Shown piece by piece: positions 39,030-47,996 of a stretch of 64,000 nucleotides of DNA (the stretch's first letter is position 1; the number at the start of each line of letters is the position of its first letter). The DNA comes from Sphingomonas yantingensis. Its GTDB lineage: Bacteria > Pseudomonadota > Alphaproteobacteria > Sphingomonadales > Sphingomonadaceae. The stretch is from assembly GCF_014199325.1 (NCBI RefSeq), contig NZ_JACIJJ010000001.1, forward strand, positions 1-64,000, given 5' to 3'. A model generated the notes under the pieces. That model had not been told where the DNA came from, did not search any database, and saw nothing but the letters and a program-made list of their open reading frames with translations. Both the position numbers and the translations under genes were made by a program.

Positions 39030-39042
39030 CGCGCCGAGGTTC
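39011..39042. terminator. Stem-loop over the oxygenase stop codon
   Basis: GAACCTCGACGCG (39011-39023) and CGCGCCGAGGTTC (39030-39042) pair with one mismatch over 13 bases. The loop holds the TGA stop. It lies between convergent genes and could serve both, although no T run is present. Confidence 0.5.
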
Positions 39043-39051
39043 AGCGGTTAA

Positions 39052-39330
39052 TCATTCGGGCTTGCGGCCGAACGCGGCGAACAGCGCGGCGCCCGCAGCG
39101 GCAGCGATGCCGATCGCGGCAAGCGGCTGGCGACGCGCGAACTCGAGCGCGGGCTCCAGCGTATCCTCGATCGCGGCCTGGAAATGGCCGAGCGACTTCT
39201 GGCCGCGACCCTCGGCCGAATCGGCTGCGCCCTCGGCCTCGAGGCTCTTGTCGTCCACGGCCGAACCCAGCGTCTGCTTGGCCTTGCCACCCAATTCTCG
39301 GATGGTCCCTTCGACGATATTCTCGTTCAT
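39052..39330 (-). CDS. CsbD-like stress protein with C-terminal membrane anchor
   Basis: 92 residues. The N-terminal part (NENIVEGTIRELGGKAKQTLG, AVDDKSLEAEGAAD, GRGQKS) matches the CsbD family of general-stress proteins. The C-terminus (RRQPLAAIGIAAAAGAALFAAF) is a transmembrane helix like that of DUF883/ElaB ribosome-associated proteins. The combination suggests a membrane-tethered stress protein. The role is unknown. Confidence 0.88.
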   Translation of the reverse strand: MNENIVEGTIRELGGKAKQTLGSAVDDKSLEAEGAADSAEGRGQKSLGHFQAAIEDTLEPALEFARRQPLAAIGIAAAAGAALFAAFGRKPE

Positions 39331-39379
39331 GTCAGTCCTCCGTTATCGAGGAGCATGACGCACCGCAGCGGCGAAAGTT

Positions 39380-40045
39380 TCAGCCGCGTACCAGCTTGGG
39401 ATAGGCAGCCTTGAGCGCCGCGACCTTGGCCACGTCCCAGCGCAGGATGTAGGGATGGCGCGGGTTGCGGCGGGCGAAGTCCTGATGCTCGGCCTCCGCC
39501 GGGAAGAAGCCGCCCTGCTCGATGCGCGTGACGATCGGCTTGCCGCCGTAAGGGTTCGCTTTCTTCAATTGCGCGATATAGCGGGCCGCCACCGCCGCCT
39601 GTTCGCGCGATTGCGGGAAGATGGCGGAGCGATAGCTGGGGCCGCTGTCCGGGCCCTGGCGGTTGAGCTGCGTCGGGTCGTGCGCGACCGAGAAATAGAG
39701 CTGGAGCAGCCGGCCATAGCTGACGACGCTCGGGTCGTAGGTGATCCGCACCGCTTCGGCATGGCCCGTCCGCTCGGTCGACACCGCGCCATAATTGGCG
39801 GTCGCCTTGTCCCCGCCGGCATAGCCGCTGGTGACGTCGGTCACGCCCTTCACCTGCTCGAACACTGCTTCCATGCCCCAGAAGCAGCCGCCCGCCAGCA
39901 CGGCCACGGCGCGCCCCTTGCCCGCGGGCACGTCGGCGGCGGGCGCGGGGATCGGCACCGCGCGCTCGGCATGGCCCGGCGCGGCGGTGAGGGCGAGTCC
40001 GACGGCAGCGGCACCGGCCAGGCCGGCGATCCAGAACGGCTTCAT
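39380..40045 (-). CDS. msrA: Exported peptide-methionine (S)-S-oxide reductase MsrA
   Basis: 221 residues; it reduces the S-epimer of methionine sulfoxide. The catalytic Cys lies in GGCFWGMEAVFE, followed by GYAGGDKATANYGAV, GHAEAVRITYDPSVVSY and the RQGPDSGPSYRSAIF segment. An N-terminal signal peptide (MKPFWIAGLAGAAAVGLALT, then APGHAE) puts it in the periplasm, unlike the cytosolic form. ATG 40045 gives a better distance (five bases) from GGAGG than ATG 40048. Confidence 0.94.
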   Translation of the reverse strand: MKPFWIAGLAGAAAVGLALTAAPGHAERAVPIPAPAADVPAGKGRAVAVLAGGCFWGMEAVFEQVKGVTDVTSGYAGGDKATANYGAVSTERTGHAEAVRITYDPSVVSYGRLLQLYFSVAHDPTQLNRQGPDSGPSYRSAIFPQSREQAAVAARYIAQLKKANPYGGKPIVTRIEQGGFFPAEAEHQDFARRNPRHPYILRWDVAKVAALKAAYPKLVRG

Positions 40046-40177
40046 CATGGCCTCCTTCGTTCAGCCCCAAGATGGTGCGCCGGACGGCAAAGGAAAAGCG
40101 TCCAATGGCGACCAAGGATGCAACGCCAGTGACGCACGACACGTTTAGGAGCGGGGCCTGTAATCGCGTTCGGGGAT

Positions 40178-40366
40178 GTGACCGTGACGATCTTTCATCC
40201 ACTGCTGGTGGAGGCGGTGCGCGATGCGCGCCCGCTCGACGAGAACGAACTCAAACTGTTCGCCGAGTCGATCCGCGAACAGGTGCGCCCGGTGCGCCAC
40301 GCCCCCGCAGAGCCGCCGCTGTTCCAATGGGCGAAGCGCGCGGTCGAGGGCTCGCGCGTCAGCTGA
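40178..40366 (+). CDS. Small protein of unknown function
   Basis: 62 residues (TVTIFHPLLVEAVRDARPLD, then ENELKLFAESIREQVR), predicted helical, with no recognised family. It begins at GTG 40178 with only a weak purine stretch upstream. Codon use looks coding and the residue pattern is not that of a shadow frame, but evidence is limited. Its end overlaps the convergent 52-residue gene by eight bases. Confidence 0.5.
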   Translation: MTVTIFHPLLVEAVRDARPLDENELKLFAESIREQVRPVRHAPAEPPLFQWAKRAVEGSRVS

Positions 40367-40517
40367 CCGCGGGCGTGACCGACGCGTCGGCGCTCACCGG
40401 CGGGTAGAGCGGCTGGTCCTCGGGTTGCGCGATCTGAAGCCCGACCAGCGCCACCGCGCCTAGCGCGAAGCCCGAGAGGAAATGCCGGAGAAAGCCGGCG
40501 CGCGTCTTGTTCGTCAT
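40359..40517 (-). CDS. Small single-helix membrane protein (52 aa)
   Basis: The frame encodes 52 residues: a basic start (TNKTRAGFLRH), one transmembrane helix (FLSGFALGAVALVGLQIA) and a short polar tail rich in Pro and Val. ATG 40517 has AAAGGGA about eight bases upstream. The positive-inside charge pattern and codon use support a real gene. I know no name for it, and it is easily missed because of its length. Confidence 0.6.
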   Translation of the reverse strand: MTNKTRAGFLRHFLSGFALGAVALVGLQIAQPEDQPLYPPVSADASVTPAVS

Positions 40518-40644
40518 CGTCAGTCCCTTTGGCCGGGGGCGAATGCCCGTTGATCCCTTCGAGCCTCAATGCTCGCCGGCCGTTATAGCGATTCGGGTTG
40601 AACGGACGGTGGACCGCGCGTTCATCTTTCAGTTGGGTTTGGGT

Positions 40645-40724
40645 GCGGCACCGGTCCGCTCCCCTACCCGGCCGCCCAACAAGTATGCTGTGGGTGGCCG
40701 GGTAGGGGAGCGGGCCGGCGCCGC
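40645..40724. repeat. Dispersed long inverted repeat, copy 1
   Basis: Arms of 34 bases (40645-40678 and 40691-40724) pair with three G-T type mismatches around a 12-base loop that contains TATGCTG. A closely similar element lies at 46661-46742. It sits 17 bases from the stop of the aminotransferase gene and may act as its 3' structure. Confidence 0.85.
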
Positions 40725-40741
40725 TCACGCGCGGGAGCGCG

Positions 40742-41941
40742 TCAACGAAGTGCGAAAATCGCCTCGCCGATCCGTTCGCACGCGGTGCGGAGCAGGTCGT
40801 CGCTGGTCGCATAGCTGATGCGGAGCGCCGGCGAGAGGCCGAACGCGCCGCCATGCACCGCCGCGACGCGCCCCTCGTCGAGGAGATAGCCGACGATCTT
40901 CTCGTCGGTGTCGAGCAGCTCGCCCTTCGGCGTCGTCCTGCCGATCACGCCCGACAGGTCGGGATAGACGTAGAAGGCACCCTCCGGCGTCGGACAGGTC
41001 ACGCCCGGAATGGCGTTGAGCATCCCAACCACCAGATCGCGGCGCTTCTGGAACGCCTTTGCCCGCTCGCCGAGAAAGTCCTGCGGCCCGCTGAGCGCCG
41101 CCACCGCCGCCGCCTGCGCGATCGAACAGGGGTTCGAGGTCGACTGCGACTGGAGCTTGGCCATCGCTTTAATAAGCCAGGGCGCGCCCGCGGCGAAACC
41201 GATGCGCCAGCCGGTCATCGAATAGGCCTTGGAACAGCCGTTCACCGTCAGCGTGCGGTCGTAGAGCGTCGGGCACACCTGCGCGATCGTCGCGAACTCG
41301 AACCCGTCATAGGTGATGTGCTCGTACATGTCGTCGGCCATCACCCAGACATGCGGATGCCGCTCGAGCATGCGGCCGATCGCGCGCAGTTCGTCGGCGG
41401 TGTACGCCGCACCCGTGGGGTTGGAGGGCGAGTTGAGGATCAGCCACTTGGTCTTCTGCGTGATCGCCGCCTCGATCTGATCCGGCGTCACCTTGTAGTT
41501 CTGGTCGGAGCCGGCCGCCACGAACACCGGCGTGCCGCCCGCGAACTGGACGATGTCGGGATAGCTCACCCAATAGGGGGCGGGCACGATCACCTCGTCG
41601 CCGGGGTCGATCGTCGCGACGAGGGCGTTGAACAGCGTGTGCTTGCCGCCGACGTTCACGCTCACCTGATCGGGGGTGTAGGTGAGGTCGTTGTCGCGCG
41701 CGAACTTGTCGACGATCGCCTTCTTGAGCGCGGCGGTGCCGTCAACATTGGTATATTTGGTCTGGCCGTCGCGAATGGCCCGGATCGCGGCCTCTTTCAC
41801 GAAATCGGGCGTGTCGAAATCGGGCTCACCCGCGCCCAGGCCGATCACGTCGACGCCCTTGGCCTTCAGCTCGAGCACGCGCGAGGTCATCGCGAGCGTG
41901 GCGGAGGGCTGGATGCGGCCGAGCGCGGTCGAGGGCGTCAT
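40742..41941 (-). CDS. PLP-dependent aspartate-type aminotransferase
   Basis: 399 residues of the class Ib aspartate/prephenate aminotransferase family. The PLP lysine is K238 in VNGCSKAYSMTGWRIGFAAG, with LNSPSNPTG near 170-177 and the cofactor Tyr and Asp in MADDMYEHITYDG. It probably transfers amino groups between aspartate (or prephenate) and 2-oxoglutarate. ATG 41941 (TPSTALGRIQPSATLAMTSR) is chosen over an in-frame upstream start at 41968, as the family begins here. Confidence 0.94.
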   Translation of the reverse strand: MTPSTALGRIQPSATLAMTSRVLELKAKGVDVIGLGAGEPDFDTPDFVKEAAIRAIRDGQTKYTNVDGTAALKKAIVDKFARDNDLTYTPDQVSVNVGGKHTLFNALVATIDPGDEVIVPAPYWVSYPDIVQFAGGTPVFVAAGSDQNYKVTPDQIEAAITQKTKWLILNSPSNPTGAAYTADELRAIGRMLERHPHVWVMADDMYEHITYDGFEFATIAQVCPTLYDRTLTVNGCSKAYSMTGWRIGFAAGAPWLIKAMAKLQSQSTSNPCSIAQAAAVAALSGPQDFLGERAKAFQKRRDLVVGMLNAIPGVTCPTPEGAFYVYPDLSGVIGRTTPKGELLDTDEKIVGYLLDEGRVAAVHGGAFGLSPALRISYATSDDLLRTACERIGEAIFALR

Positions 41942-41986
41942 GGATCGGGCTTTCGGTTGGCGGCGCACGAAGTTGCGCCGGCGCGC

Positions 41987-43735
41987 CTATACGCTTGTCG
42001 TTTGTGACGCCGCAACCGTAACCGCCGAAACCAGCCCACGCAGCGCATTGCCGAGCAGGAAACCGCCCGCAACGTCGGCGGGGGTCAGGTCGCGTTCGAC
42101 CGCTCGCCCGCTCTCGATCAACTCGGCGCGCAGGATGCCGGGCAGCAATCCGCGCCTCGCGGGCGGCGTCAGCAGCACCCCGTTGCGCTCGATGAAGACG
42201 CTGGTGAAGCTCCCCTCGGTGAGGAAGCCCTCTGGATCGACGAATACCACTTCGTCGGCGGTCCCCCGCGCATCGTCATAAAAGCGCCGGTCACTGGTCT
42301 TGTGGCGCAAGCGAAAGTCGGCCGGATCCACCGGCAGCGGCACCACGGCTACCCGCCACGGCTCGGTCCGCGCGGGCGGCAGCGGGCTCGTCTCGATCGC
42401 CACCGCGCCGCTCGGGCTCAGCATCAGCCGCACCCGCGCACCCTCACGCAGGCGAAAAGTCGCGGCCTGAAGCTCGTTGCGGACGGCGTGTCGGTCGAAC
42501 GGAAAGCCGAACGTCACCGCACTCTCCCGCATCCGCGCCAGATGCCGTTCGAGCAACAGCACGCCCTCGCGCGGGTCGAAGCGCATCGTCTCGATAAGGT
42601 CGAACGCGCGTGCGCGCCGCGTCAGGAACGCCCCCTTGGCAAGGCACTCGTCCCATTCGTCGCGCGCGCGCGAATCGGCGACGATGCCCGAGCCGAGGCC
42701 GAGCGTCGCGCGATCGCTACCCTTTGCCAGCGTCAGCGTGCGGATCGCGACGTTGAACGCCGCGTCGCCGTTCGGCGCGAAATGCCCGATCGCGCCGGTA
42801 TAGAGGCCGCGCGGGCCCCGCTCGATCGCGTCGATCGCCTGCATCGCGCGAAGCTTGGGCGCGCCAGTAATCGAACCGCAGGGAAACAGCGCCGCCATCA
42901 CGTCCACCGCGTCGCGCCCGGGGGCGAGCGTCGCCTCGACGGTCGAGGTCATCTGGTGGACGGTCGGATAACGCTCGACTTCGAACAGGTGCGGCACCTT
43001 CACGCTGCCGGGGACGGCGACGCGCGACAGGTCGTTGCGCATCAGGTCGACGATCATCAGGTTTTCGGCGCGCTGCTTTGGATCGGCGGCCAGCGCCTCG
43101 GCCGCGGCGCGGTCGGCGGCGGGATCGGGATCGCGCTGGGCGGTCCCCTTCATCGGCCGCGCGGTCAGGCGGCGGCCCTCCGCCATAAAGAAAAGCTCCG
43201 GCGACAGCGACAGATGGACCGCGTCGCCGGTCGAGACGACCGCGCCCCATCCCGCCCCCGACGCCGCGCGCAGCCGCGCATAGGCGGCGAGCGGATCGCC
43301 GATGACGCGCGTATTTGCCGGAAAGGTCAGGTTCGCCTGATAGATGTCGCCCGCGCAGATAAGCGCCAGCACTTCGTCCAGCCGCGCCGCATAGGTGGCG
43401 AAGTCGATGCCCGGCTCGGCCGGCCCCACCCACGCACCGCGCGGATCGGGCAGCGCCGCCGGGTCGAACGGCTCCACCCGCTCGAACAGGCCGAACCACG
43501 CCAGCGGATCGCCGGGCGAGGCGGGCGCGCGATCCTCGAACGCCGCACCCGCGCCATAGGCAAGGAACCCCACGGCGTGCAGCCCACTCTTCAGCCCCGC
43601 GCGGATCGCCTCGAGAACGCCCGCGACCTCGCCCGGCTCGCGCGCGACGAGTACGCGGGCGGGATCGCGGTACAGCCGCGCGGTGCCGCCGGGCCGCGCG
43701 TCGTCCAGCAGCACATATGGTCCGTCCGCCCCCAT
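41987..43735 (-). CDS. pabB: Bifunctional aminodeoxychorismate synthase component I / aminodeoxychorismate lyase
   Basis: 582 residues fusing two folate enzymes. Residues about 1-380 are PabB-like chorismate-binding (PMKGTAQRDPD, ENLMIVDLMRNDLSRVA, FPCGSITGAPKLRAMQAI, GIGHFAPNGD-type end). Residues about 390-582 are a class IV aminotransferase-fold PabC lyase, with its catalytic Lys in RHKTSDRRFYDDAR and EGSFTSVFIERNG. The pair makes p-aminobenzoate from chorismate, with glutamine amidotransferase PabA encoded elsewhere. The fusion is common in Alphaproteobacteria. The start is ATG 43735. Confidence 0.94.
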   Translation of the reverse strand: MGADGPYVLLDDARPGGTARLYRDPARVLVAREPGEVAGVLEAIRAGLKSGLHAVGFLAYGAGAAFEDRAPASPGDPLAWFGLFERVEPFDPAALPDPRGAWVGPAEPGIDFATYAARLDEVLALICAGDIYQANLTFPANTRVIGDPLAAYARLRAASGAGWGAVVSTGDAVHLSLSPELFFMAEGRRLTARPMKGTAQRDPDPAADRAAAEALAADPKQRAENLMIVDLMRNDLSRVAVPGSVKVPHLFEVERYPTVHQMTSTVEATLAPGRDAVDVMAALFPCGSITGAPKLRAMQAIDAIERGPRGLYTGAIGHFAPNGDAAFNVAIRTLTLAKGSDRATLGLGSGIVADSRARDEWDECLAKGAFLTRRARAFDLIETMRFDPREGVLLLERHLARMRESAVTFGFPFDRHAVRNELQAATFRLREGARVRLMLSPSGAVAIETSPLPPARTEPWRVAVVPLPVDPADFRLRHKTSDRRFYDDARGTADEVVFVDPEGFLTEGSFTSVFIERNGVLLTPPARRGLLPGILRAELIESGRAVERDLTPADVAGGFLLGNALRGLVSAVTVAASQTTSV

Positions 43736-43811
43736 TTCCCTCACCTGCCGCGCGCATCGCTGCGCGGCAAGCCTCGTTGTCGGACGCGCCCCCTCGGCCT
43801 ATGCGGGAGGC

Positions 43812-44474
43812 ATGACCCAGCCTCCCCTCCGCGCCACGATCATTCCCGTCACCCCGCTCCAGCAGAATTGCACGCTGTTCTGGTGCACCGCGACGATGAA
43901 GGCGGCGGTGGTCGATCCCGGCGGCGACCTCGCACGGATCGAGAGCGCGATTCAACAGGCCGGCGTGACGGTCGAAAAGATCCTCGTCACCCACGGCCAT
44001 ATCGACCATTGCGGCGAGGCCAAGCCGCTGGCCGACAAGCTCGGCGTGCCGATCGAGGGGCCGCACGAGGCCGATCGCTTCTGGATTGCACGGCTGGACG
44101 AGGACGGGCGCAACTACGGCATCCGCGGCGTCGTGTTCGAACCCGATCGCTGGCTGACCGAGGGTGAGACTGTGGCCGTCGGCGACCTGACGTTGTCGGT
44201 CTGGCACTGCCCCGGCCATACGCCCGGCCATGTCGTCTTCCACCATGCGCCCTCGAAGCTGGCGATCGTCGGCGACGTGCTTTTCAAGGGATCGATCGGC
44301 CGCACCGACTTCCCGCTCGGCGATCACGACGCGCTGATCGAGGCGATCGTGACCAAGCTGTGGCCGATGGGCGATGACACGCTGTTCCTGCCCGGCCACG
44401 GCGAACCTGGCCGCTTCGGCGACGAGCGCCGCAGCAATCCGTTCGTCGCTGACAGGGTGCTCGCCGGGGCCTGA
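43812..44474 (+). CDS. MBL-fold metallo-hydrolase (YcbL / glyoxalase II-like)
   Basis: 220 residues with the metallo-beta-lactamase zinc motif THGHIDHCGEAKPLAD, then CPGHTPGHVVFHH, IVGDVLFKGSIGRTDFP and LPGHGEPGRFGDERRSNPF. This order matches the YcbL type-II-like glyoxalase group. It hydrolyses thioesters such as S-lactoylglutathione or similar. ATG 43812 has GGGAGG directly upstream. It is divergent from the pabB gene. Confidence 0.92.
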   Translation: MTQPPLRATIIPVTPLQQNCTLFWCTATMKAAVVDPGGDLARIESAIQQAGVTVEKILVTHGHIDHCGEAKPLADKLGVPIEGPHEADRFWIARLDEDGRNYGIRGVVFEPDRWLTEGETVAVGDLTLSVWHCPGHTPGHVVFHHAPSKLAIVGDVLFKGSIGRTDFPLGDHDALIEAIVTKLWPMGDDTLFLPGHGEPGRFGDERRSNPFVADRVLAGA

Positions 44475-44499
44475 CGCCGAGCCTTGTTCGAGGCGGAGC

Positions 44500-45234
44500 C
44501 TAACGCCCCGCGGGCAGCCAGCCGAGGTCGAGATTGCGATAGCGGTCGACATAATGGGTCGCCGCCGCCAGCGCGCGTTCGTCGCGGATCGTCACGCGCT
44601 GTCCCTCACGCGCGATCAGCCCCTCTTCCTCCAGCTGCCGCAGCATCCGGTTGACGTGGACCGCGGTCAGGCCGGTCGCGTCGCCCACTTCCTCCTGCGT
44701 CAGCGCGAGCGAAAAGCTCTCGCCGATCGACCCGTCGCCCGCGCGCAGCCGGCTGCGCCAGTCGAGCAGCAGCGCCCCCACCCGCGCCTTGGCCGAGGTG
44801 CGGCCGAGCGCGGCCAGCCGGTCGGTCAGCGACACGCGCTCGACCTGTGCATAGGCGAGAATCATCGACGCCAGCCGCGGATGCGCCTCGATCACCTCTG
44901 CCAGTGCGCTGCGCTCGAACGGGCAGACCACGCTCTCGGCGACCGCACAGATCGATTCGGGCGCCTGGGCATAGACGATGCCCGACAGCCCCAGCATTTC
45001 GCCGGGAAAATGAAAGCGCAGGATCTGGCGGCTGCCGTCGCCCAGCAGCACATAGGTCATCATCAGTCCGCTGCGCAGGATGAACAGCTCGCCCGACCGG
45101 TCGTTGCTGCGGCGAAGGATGCCGCCGCGCTTGATCGTGCGGCTTCGCTCCTCCAGCCGTCCGAGCGTATCGCGCTCCGCCGGCGTCAGGTCGATATGCT
45201 CGCTAAGGACGTCGGCGAAACAATGGGCCGGCAC
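44500..45234 (-). CDS. Crp/Fnr-family transcriptional regulator
   Basis: About 244 residues. A cyclic-nucleotide-binding-like domain (about 25-135: GELFILRSGLMMTYVLLGDG, RQILRFHFPGEMLGLS) precedes a Crp-type helix-turn-helix (FSLALTQEEVGDATGLTAVH). There is no obvious cAMP-binding arginine signature, and a Cys near the N-terminus might be redox-related. I chose GTG 45234 (PAHCFADVLSEH), with GGGGAG nine bases upstream. A TTG at 45303 would add 23 residues containing PCFSCGTKG, an Fnr-like CxxC; this longer form cannot be excluded. Confidence 0.88.
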   Translation of the reverse strand: MPAHCFADVLSEHIDLTPAERDTLGRLEERSRTIKRGGILRRSNDRSGELFILRSGLMMTYVLLGDGSRQILRFHFPGEMLGLSGIVYAQAPESICAVAESVVCPFERSALAEVIEAHPRLASMILAYAQVERVSLTDRLAALGRTSAKARVGALLLDWRSRLRAGDGSIGESFSLALTQEEVGDATGLTAVHVNRMLRQLEEEGLIAREGQRVTIRDERALAAATHYVDRYRNLDLGWLPAGR

Positions 45235-45365
45235 GCTTCGGTTCTCCCCTTTTGTTCCGCAGGAAAAGCAGGGGGTTCGAAAGCGTGCATTAAAGTCGAT
45301 CAAGTGGCTCGGCGGCGCGGTCGCGACCCGTTGCTAGCGGGGCGGCGCGCCCTTAAAGCGCGGGG

Positions 45366-46646
45366 ATGGATCGCATCATCATTCGCGGCGGCAATCGCCT
45401 GGCCGGCCGCATTCCCGTTTCAGGTGCCAAGAACGCCGCGCTGACGCTGATGCCATGCGCGCTGCTCACCGACGAGCCGCTGACGCTGCGCAACCTGCCG
45501 CGGCTGGCTGATGTCGACGGGTTCGGGCATTTGCTCAACCAGCTCGGCGTATCGACGATGGTCGAGGGCGCGCATCCCAGCGATTTCGGCCGGGTGATGA
45601 CGATGCGTGCGCAGCGGCTGACCAGCACGATCGCGCCCTATGACATCGTGCGCAAGATGCGTGCGTCGATCCTCGTCCTCGGCCCGCTGCTCGCCCGCGC
45701 GGGCGAGGCGACGGTGTCGCTGCCCGGCGGCTGCGCGATCGGCAACCGCCCGATCGACCTGCATCTGAAGGCGCTGGAGGCGCTGGGTGCCGAGATCGAA
45801 CTGGCGGCCGGCTATGTGAAGGCGACCGCGCCGGGCGGGCGCCTCGCGGGCGGTCGCTATACCTTCCCGATCGTGTCGGTGGGCGCGACAGAGAATGCGA
45901 TCATGGCCGCGGTGCTGGGCAAGGGCACCTCGATCCTCGACAATGCCGCACGCGAGCCGGAAATCGTCGACCTGTGCAATTGCCTGCTCGCGATGGGCGC
46001 GCGGATCACCGGCGTCGGCGGCGAGACGCTGACGATCGAGGGCGTCGACCGGCTGCACGGTGCGACCTATCGCGTCATGCCCGACCGGATCGAGGCGGGC
46101 AGCTATGCCTGTGCCGCGGCGATCACCGGCGGCGACCTCGAACTCGTCGGCGCAGCGGCCGGCGACATGCGTGCGACGCTGGCGGCGCTGGCCGAGGCGG
46201 GCGTGACGGTCGAGGAGAAGCGTGATTCGGTGCGCATCGCCGCGCCCGGCGGCATGCGTCCCCTGACGCTGTCGACCGCCCCCTATCCGGGCTTCGCGAC
46301 CGACATGCAGGCGCAGTTCATGTCGATGCTGACCCGGGCCGACGGTGCCAGCCTGCTGACCGAGACGATCTTCGAGAACCGCTACATGCACGTGCCCGAA
46401 CTGGCGCGGATGGGCGCGGACATTCAGGTCACGGGCCGCTCGGCGGTGGTGCGCGGCGTCACCAAGCTGGTCGGCGCGCAAGTGATGGCGACCGACCTTC
46501 GCGCCTCGATGAGCCTCATCATCGCCGGCCTCGTCGCCGATGGCGAAACCGAGGTGAGCCGCATCTATCACCTCGACCGCGGTTACGAGCGGCTGGAGGA
46601 AAAGCTTCAGGCGGTGGGCGCGGATATCGAGCGCGTCGGCGGCTGA
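45366..46646 (+). CDS. murA: UDP-N-acetylglucosamine 1-carboxyvinyltransferase MurA
   Basis: 426 residues. It transfers enolpyruvate to UDP-GlcNAc, the first committed step of peptidoglycan synthesis. K22 lies in GAKNAAL, the PEP-binding Cys is C123 in [11 protein letters not shown] (the fosfomycin target), and [17 protein letters not shown] is the C-terminal signature. The length is standard. The upstream 131 bases, shared with the divergent Crp/Fnr gene, should hold its promoter. A dispersed inverted repeat begins 14 bases after the stop. Confidence 0.97.
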   Translation: MDRIIIRGGNRLAGRIPVSGAKNAALTLMPCALLTDEPLTLRNLPRLADVDGFGHLLNQLGVSTMVEGAHPSDFGRVMTMRAQRLTSTIAPYDIVRKMRASILVLGPLLARAGEATVSLPGGCAIGNRPIDLHLKALEALGAEIELAAGYVKATAPGGRLAGGRYTFPIVSVGATENAIMAAVLGKGTSILDNAAREPEIVDLCNCLLAMGARITGVGGETLTIEGVDRLHGATYRVMPDRIEAGSYACAAAITGGDLELVGAAAGDMRATLAALAEAGVTVEEKRDSVRIAAPGGMRPLTLSTAPYPGFATDMQAQFMSMLTRADGASLLTETIFENRYMHVPELARMGADIQVTGRSAVVRGVTKLVGAQVMATDLRASMSLIIAGLVADGETEVSRIYHLDRGYERLEEKLQAVGADIERVGG

Positions 46647-46660
46647 GGCATATTTTGTTG

Positions 46661-46742
46661 GCGGCACCGGCCCGCTCCCCCACCCGGCCACCCAATCAGG
46701 ATACGCTGTGGGAGGCCGTGGGGGGGAGCAGGCCGGTGCCGC
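46661..46742. repeat. Dispersed long inverted repeat, copy 2
   Basis: Arms of 34 bases (46661-46694 and 46709-46742) with four mismatches flank a 14-base loop containing GGATACGCTG. The arms are highly similar to those of copy 1 at 40645-40724. The right half forms the end of the acyltransferase coding sequence and supplies its stop codon. Confidence 0.85.
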
Positions 46743-47898
46743 CCTTCTCCAGAGCGCGCAGCCCGATCAACGGGCGCGCCCAGGGGATGCGCGATCCGAC
46801 GAGATAGAAGATCGCGCACGTCGCCGCGGTCGCGCCGAGCAGGATCGCGAACTCCGTCCACGGACCGAGATGCAGGGGCAGCGTCTCCCAAGCGAAGAAC
46901 ACGATTGCTGCGTGGTGGACGAGGTAGAAGGGGAAAACCGCCTCCCCCAGCGTCTTTCGCCAGCGATGGTCGCGGTTCCAGAATCGCTCGGCCAGGCGGA
47001 ACAGGACGAGCGTCATCGTCCAGCCCATGACGACATCGGCGCCGCGCTCCGCCGCCATTGCCCAATGCGGCGGGATGGCGTCACCCTTCCATGTCATTTC
47101 GGCAAAGACGATCATCGCGCCGCTCACCGCCGCCGCGAGTGCGGCAAGCTTCCACGTCCGCTCGATCGCGCTCCACAGCCGCGGCTGTGCGGCGAGCGTG
47201 AAGCCGAAGAGGAACATCGGATAGTAGATCACATGACCCGGCCAGTCGGTGAAAAGGCCCTGTTTCTCGGGGATCACGAACAGCATCGCGAGGCGCAGGA
47301 ACCCCATCAACAACAGCGGCGCCCAAAGAATACGCAGCCCCTTGGCGATCCATACGGCGGGGGACGCGCCGGGCAGTCGGTGCAGCCGCGACAGTCCCAT
47401 CGTCACCATCGTGTAGGCCCAGAGATAGACAACGAACCAGAGGTGCTCCCAGCTCGGGAACTCGCGGCCATAATATTGGCCGATGCGCCAGTAATCGCGC
47501 GTCCAGAACGTCCAGTAGCCGTGCGGATAGCCGCGCGTCGCGACCTGGATATACATTTCGATCGGCACCAGCACGACCATGCCGAAGGCGAGCGGGACGA
47601 GCAGGCGCAGGTTGCGCGAGCGCACGAACGGCCCCTCCCCGCCCGAGCGCGTGAACAGCATCCGGCTGGCATAGCCCGACACCGCGAAGAGCAGCGACAA
47701 GCGCCACGGGGTCAAGAGCGCCATCGGCGGGATCAGTTCGGGATAGCTGCGATCGGTGTCGATCACCCAGTGCCACGGCGCGAACACCATGCCGATATGA
47801 TAGAGGATGAGCAGGCCGAACGCGGCGATGCGCAGCCAGTCGAGGCCGTAATGCCGCGCGGTGCGGACCTCGGGCGATGCGGCGACGGGCGAATGCAA
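46696..47898 (-). CDS. Membrane acyltransferase (acyltransferase 3 / glucan-modifying type)
   Basis: About 400 residues with ten or so transmembrane helices. It opens with [20 protein letters not shown], which is the start of acyltransferase family 3, followed by [14 protein letters not shown] and an [14 protein letters not shown] helix; the layout resembles OpgC-like glucan acyltransferases. The start is uncertain: TTG 47898 has AGGG seven bases upstream, whereas TTG 47997 would run into ispG. The last ~15 residues (after RALEKG) are encoded by the dispersed inverted repeat and are unlikely to be functional. Confidence 0.85.
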   Translation of the reverse strand: MHSPVAASPEVRTARHYGLDWLRIAAFGLLILYHIGMVFAPWHWVIDTDRSYPELIPPMALLTPWRLSLLFAVSGYASRMLFTRSGGEGPFVRSRNLRLLVPLAFGMVVLVPIEMYIQVATRGYPHGYWTFWTRDYWRIGQYYGREFPSWEHLWFVVYLWAYTMVTMGLSRLHRLPGASPAVWIAKGLRILWAPLLLMGFLRLAMLFVIPEKQGLFTDWPGHVIYYPMFLFGFTLAAQPRLWSAIERTWKLAALAAAVSGAMIVFAEMTWKGDAIPPHWAMAAERGADVVMGWTMTLVLFRLAERFWNRDHRWRKTLGEAVFPFYLVHHAAIVFFAWETLPLHLGPWTEFAILLGATAATCAIFYLVGSRIPWARPLIGLRALEKGGTGLLPPTASHSVS

Positions 47899-47996
47899 GC
47901 GGCGACCCTTCTTGTGGCTGGGGCGGATCGCCTTTCGCCTTTCGTTCGGGACAGCTATATCGCGTTCGCGTAACCGAAACCTTGCGGGAAATTCCA

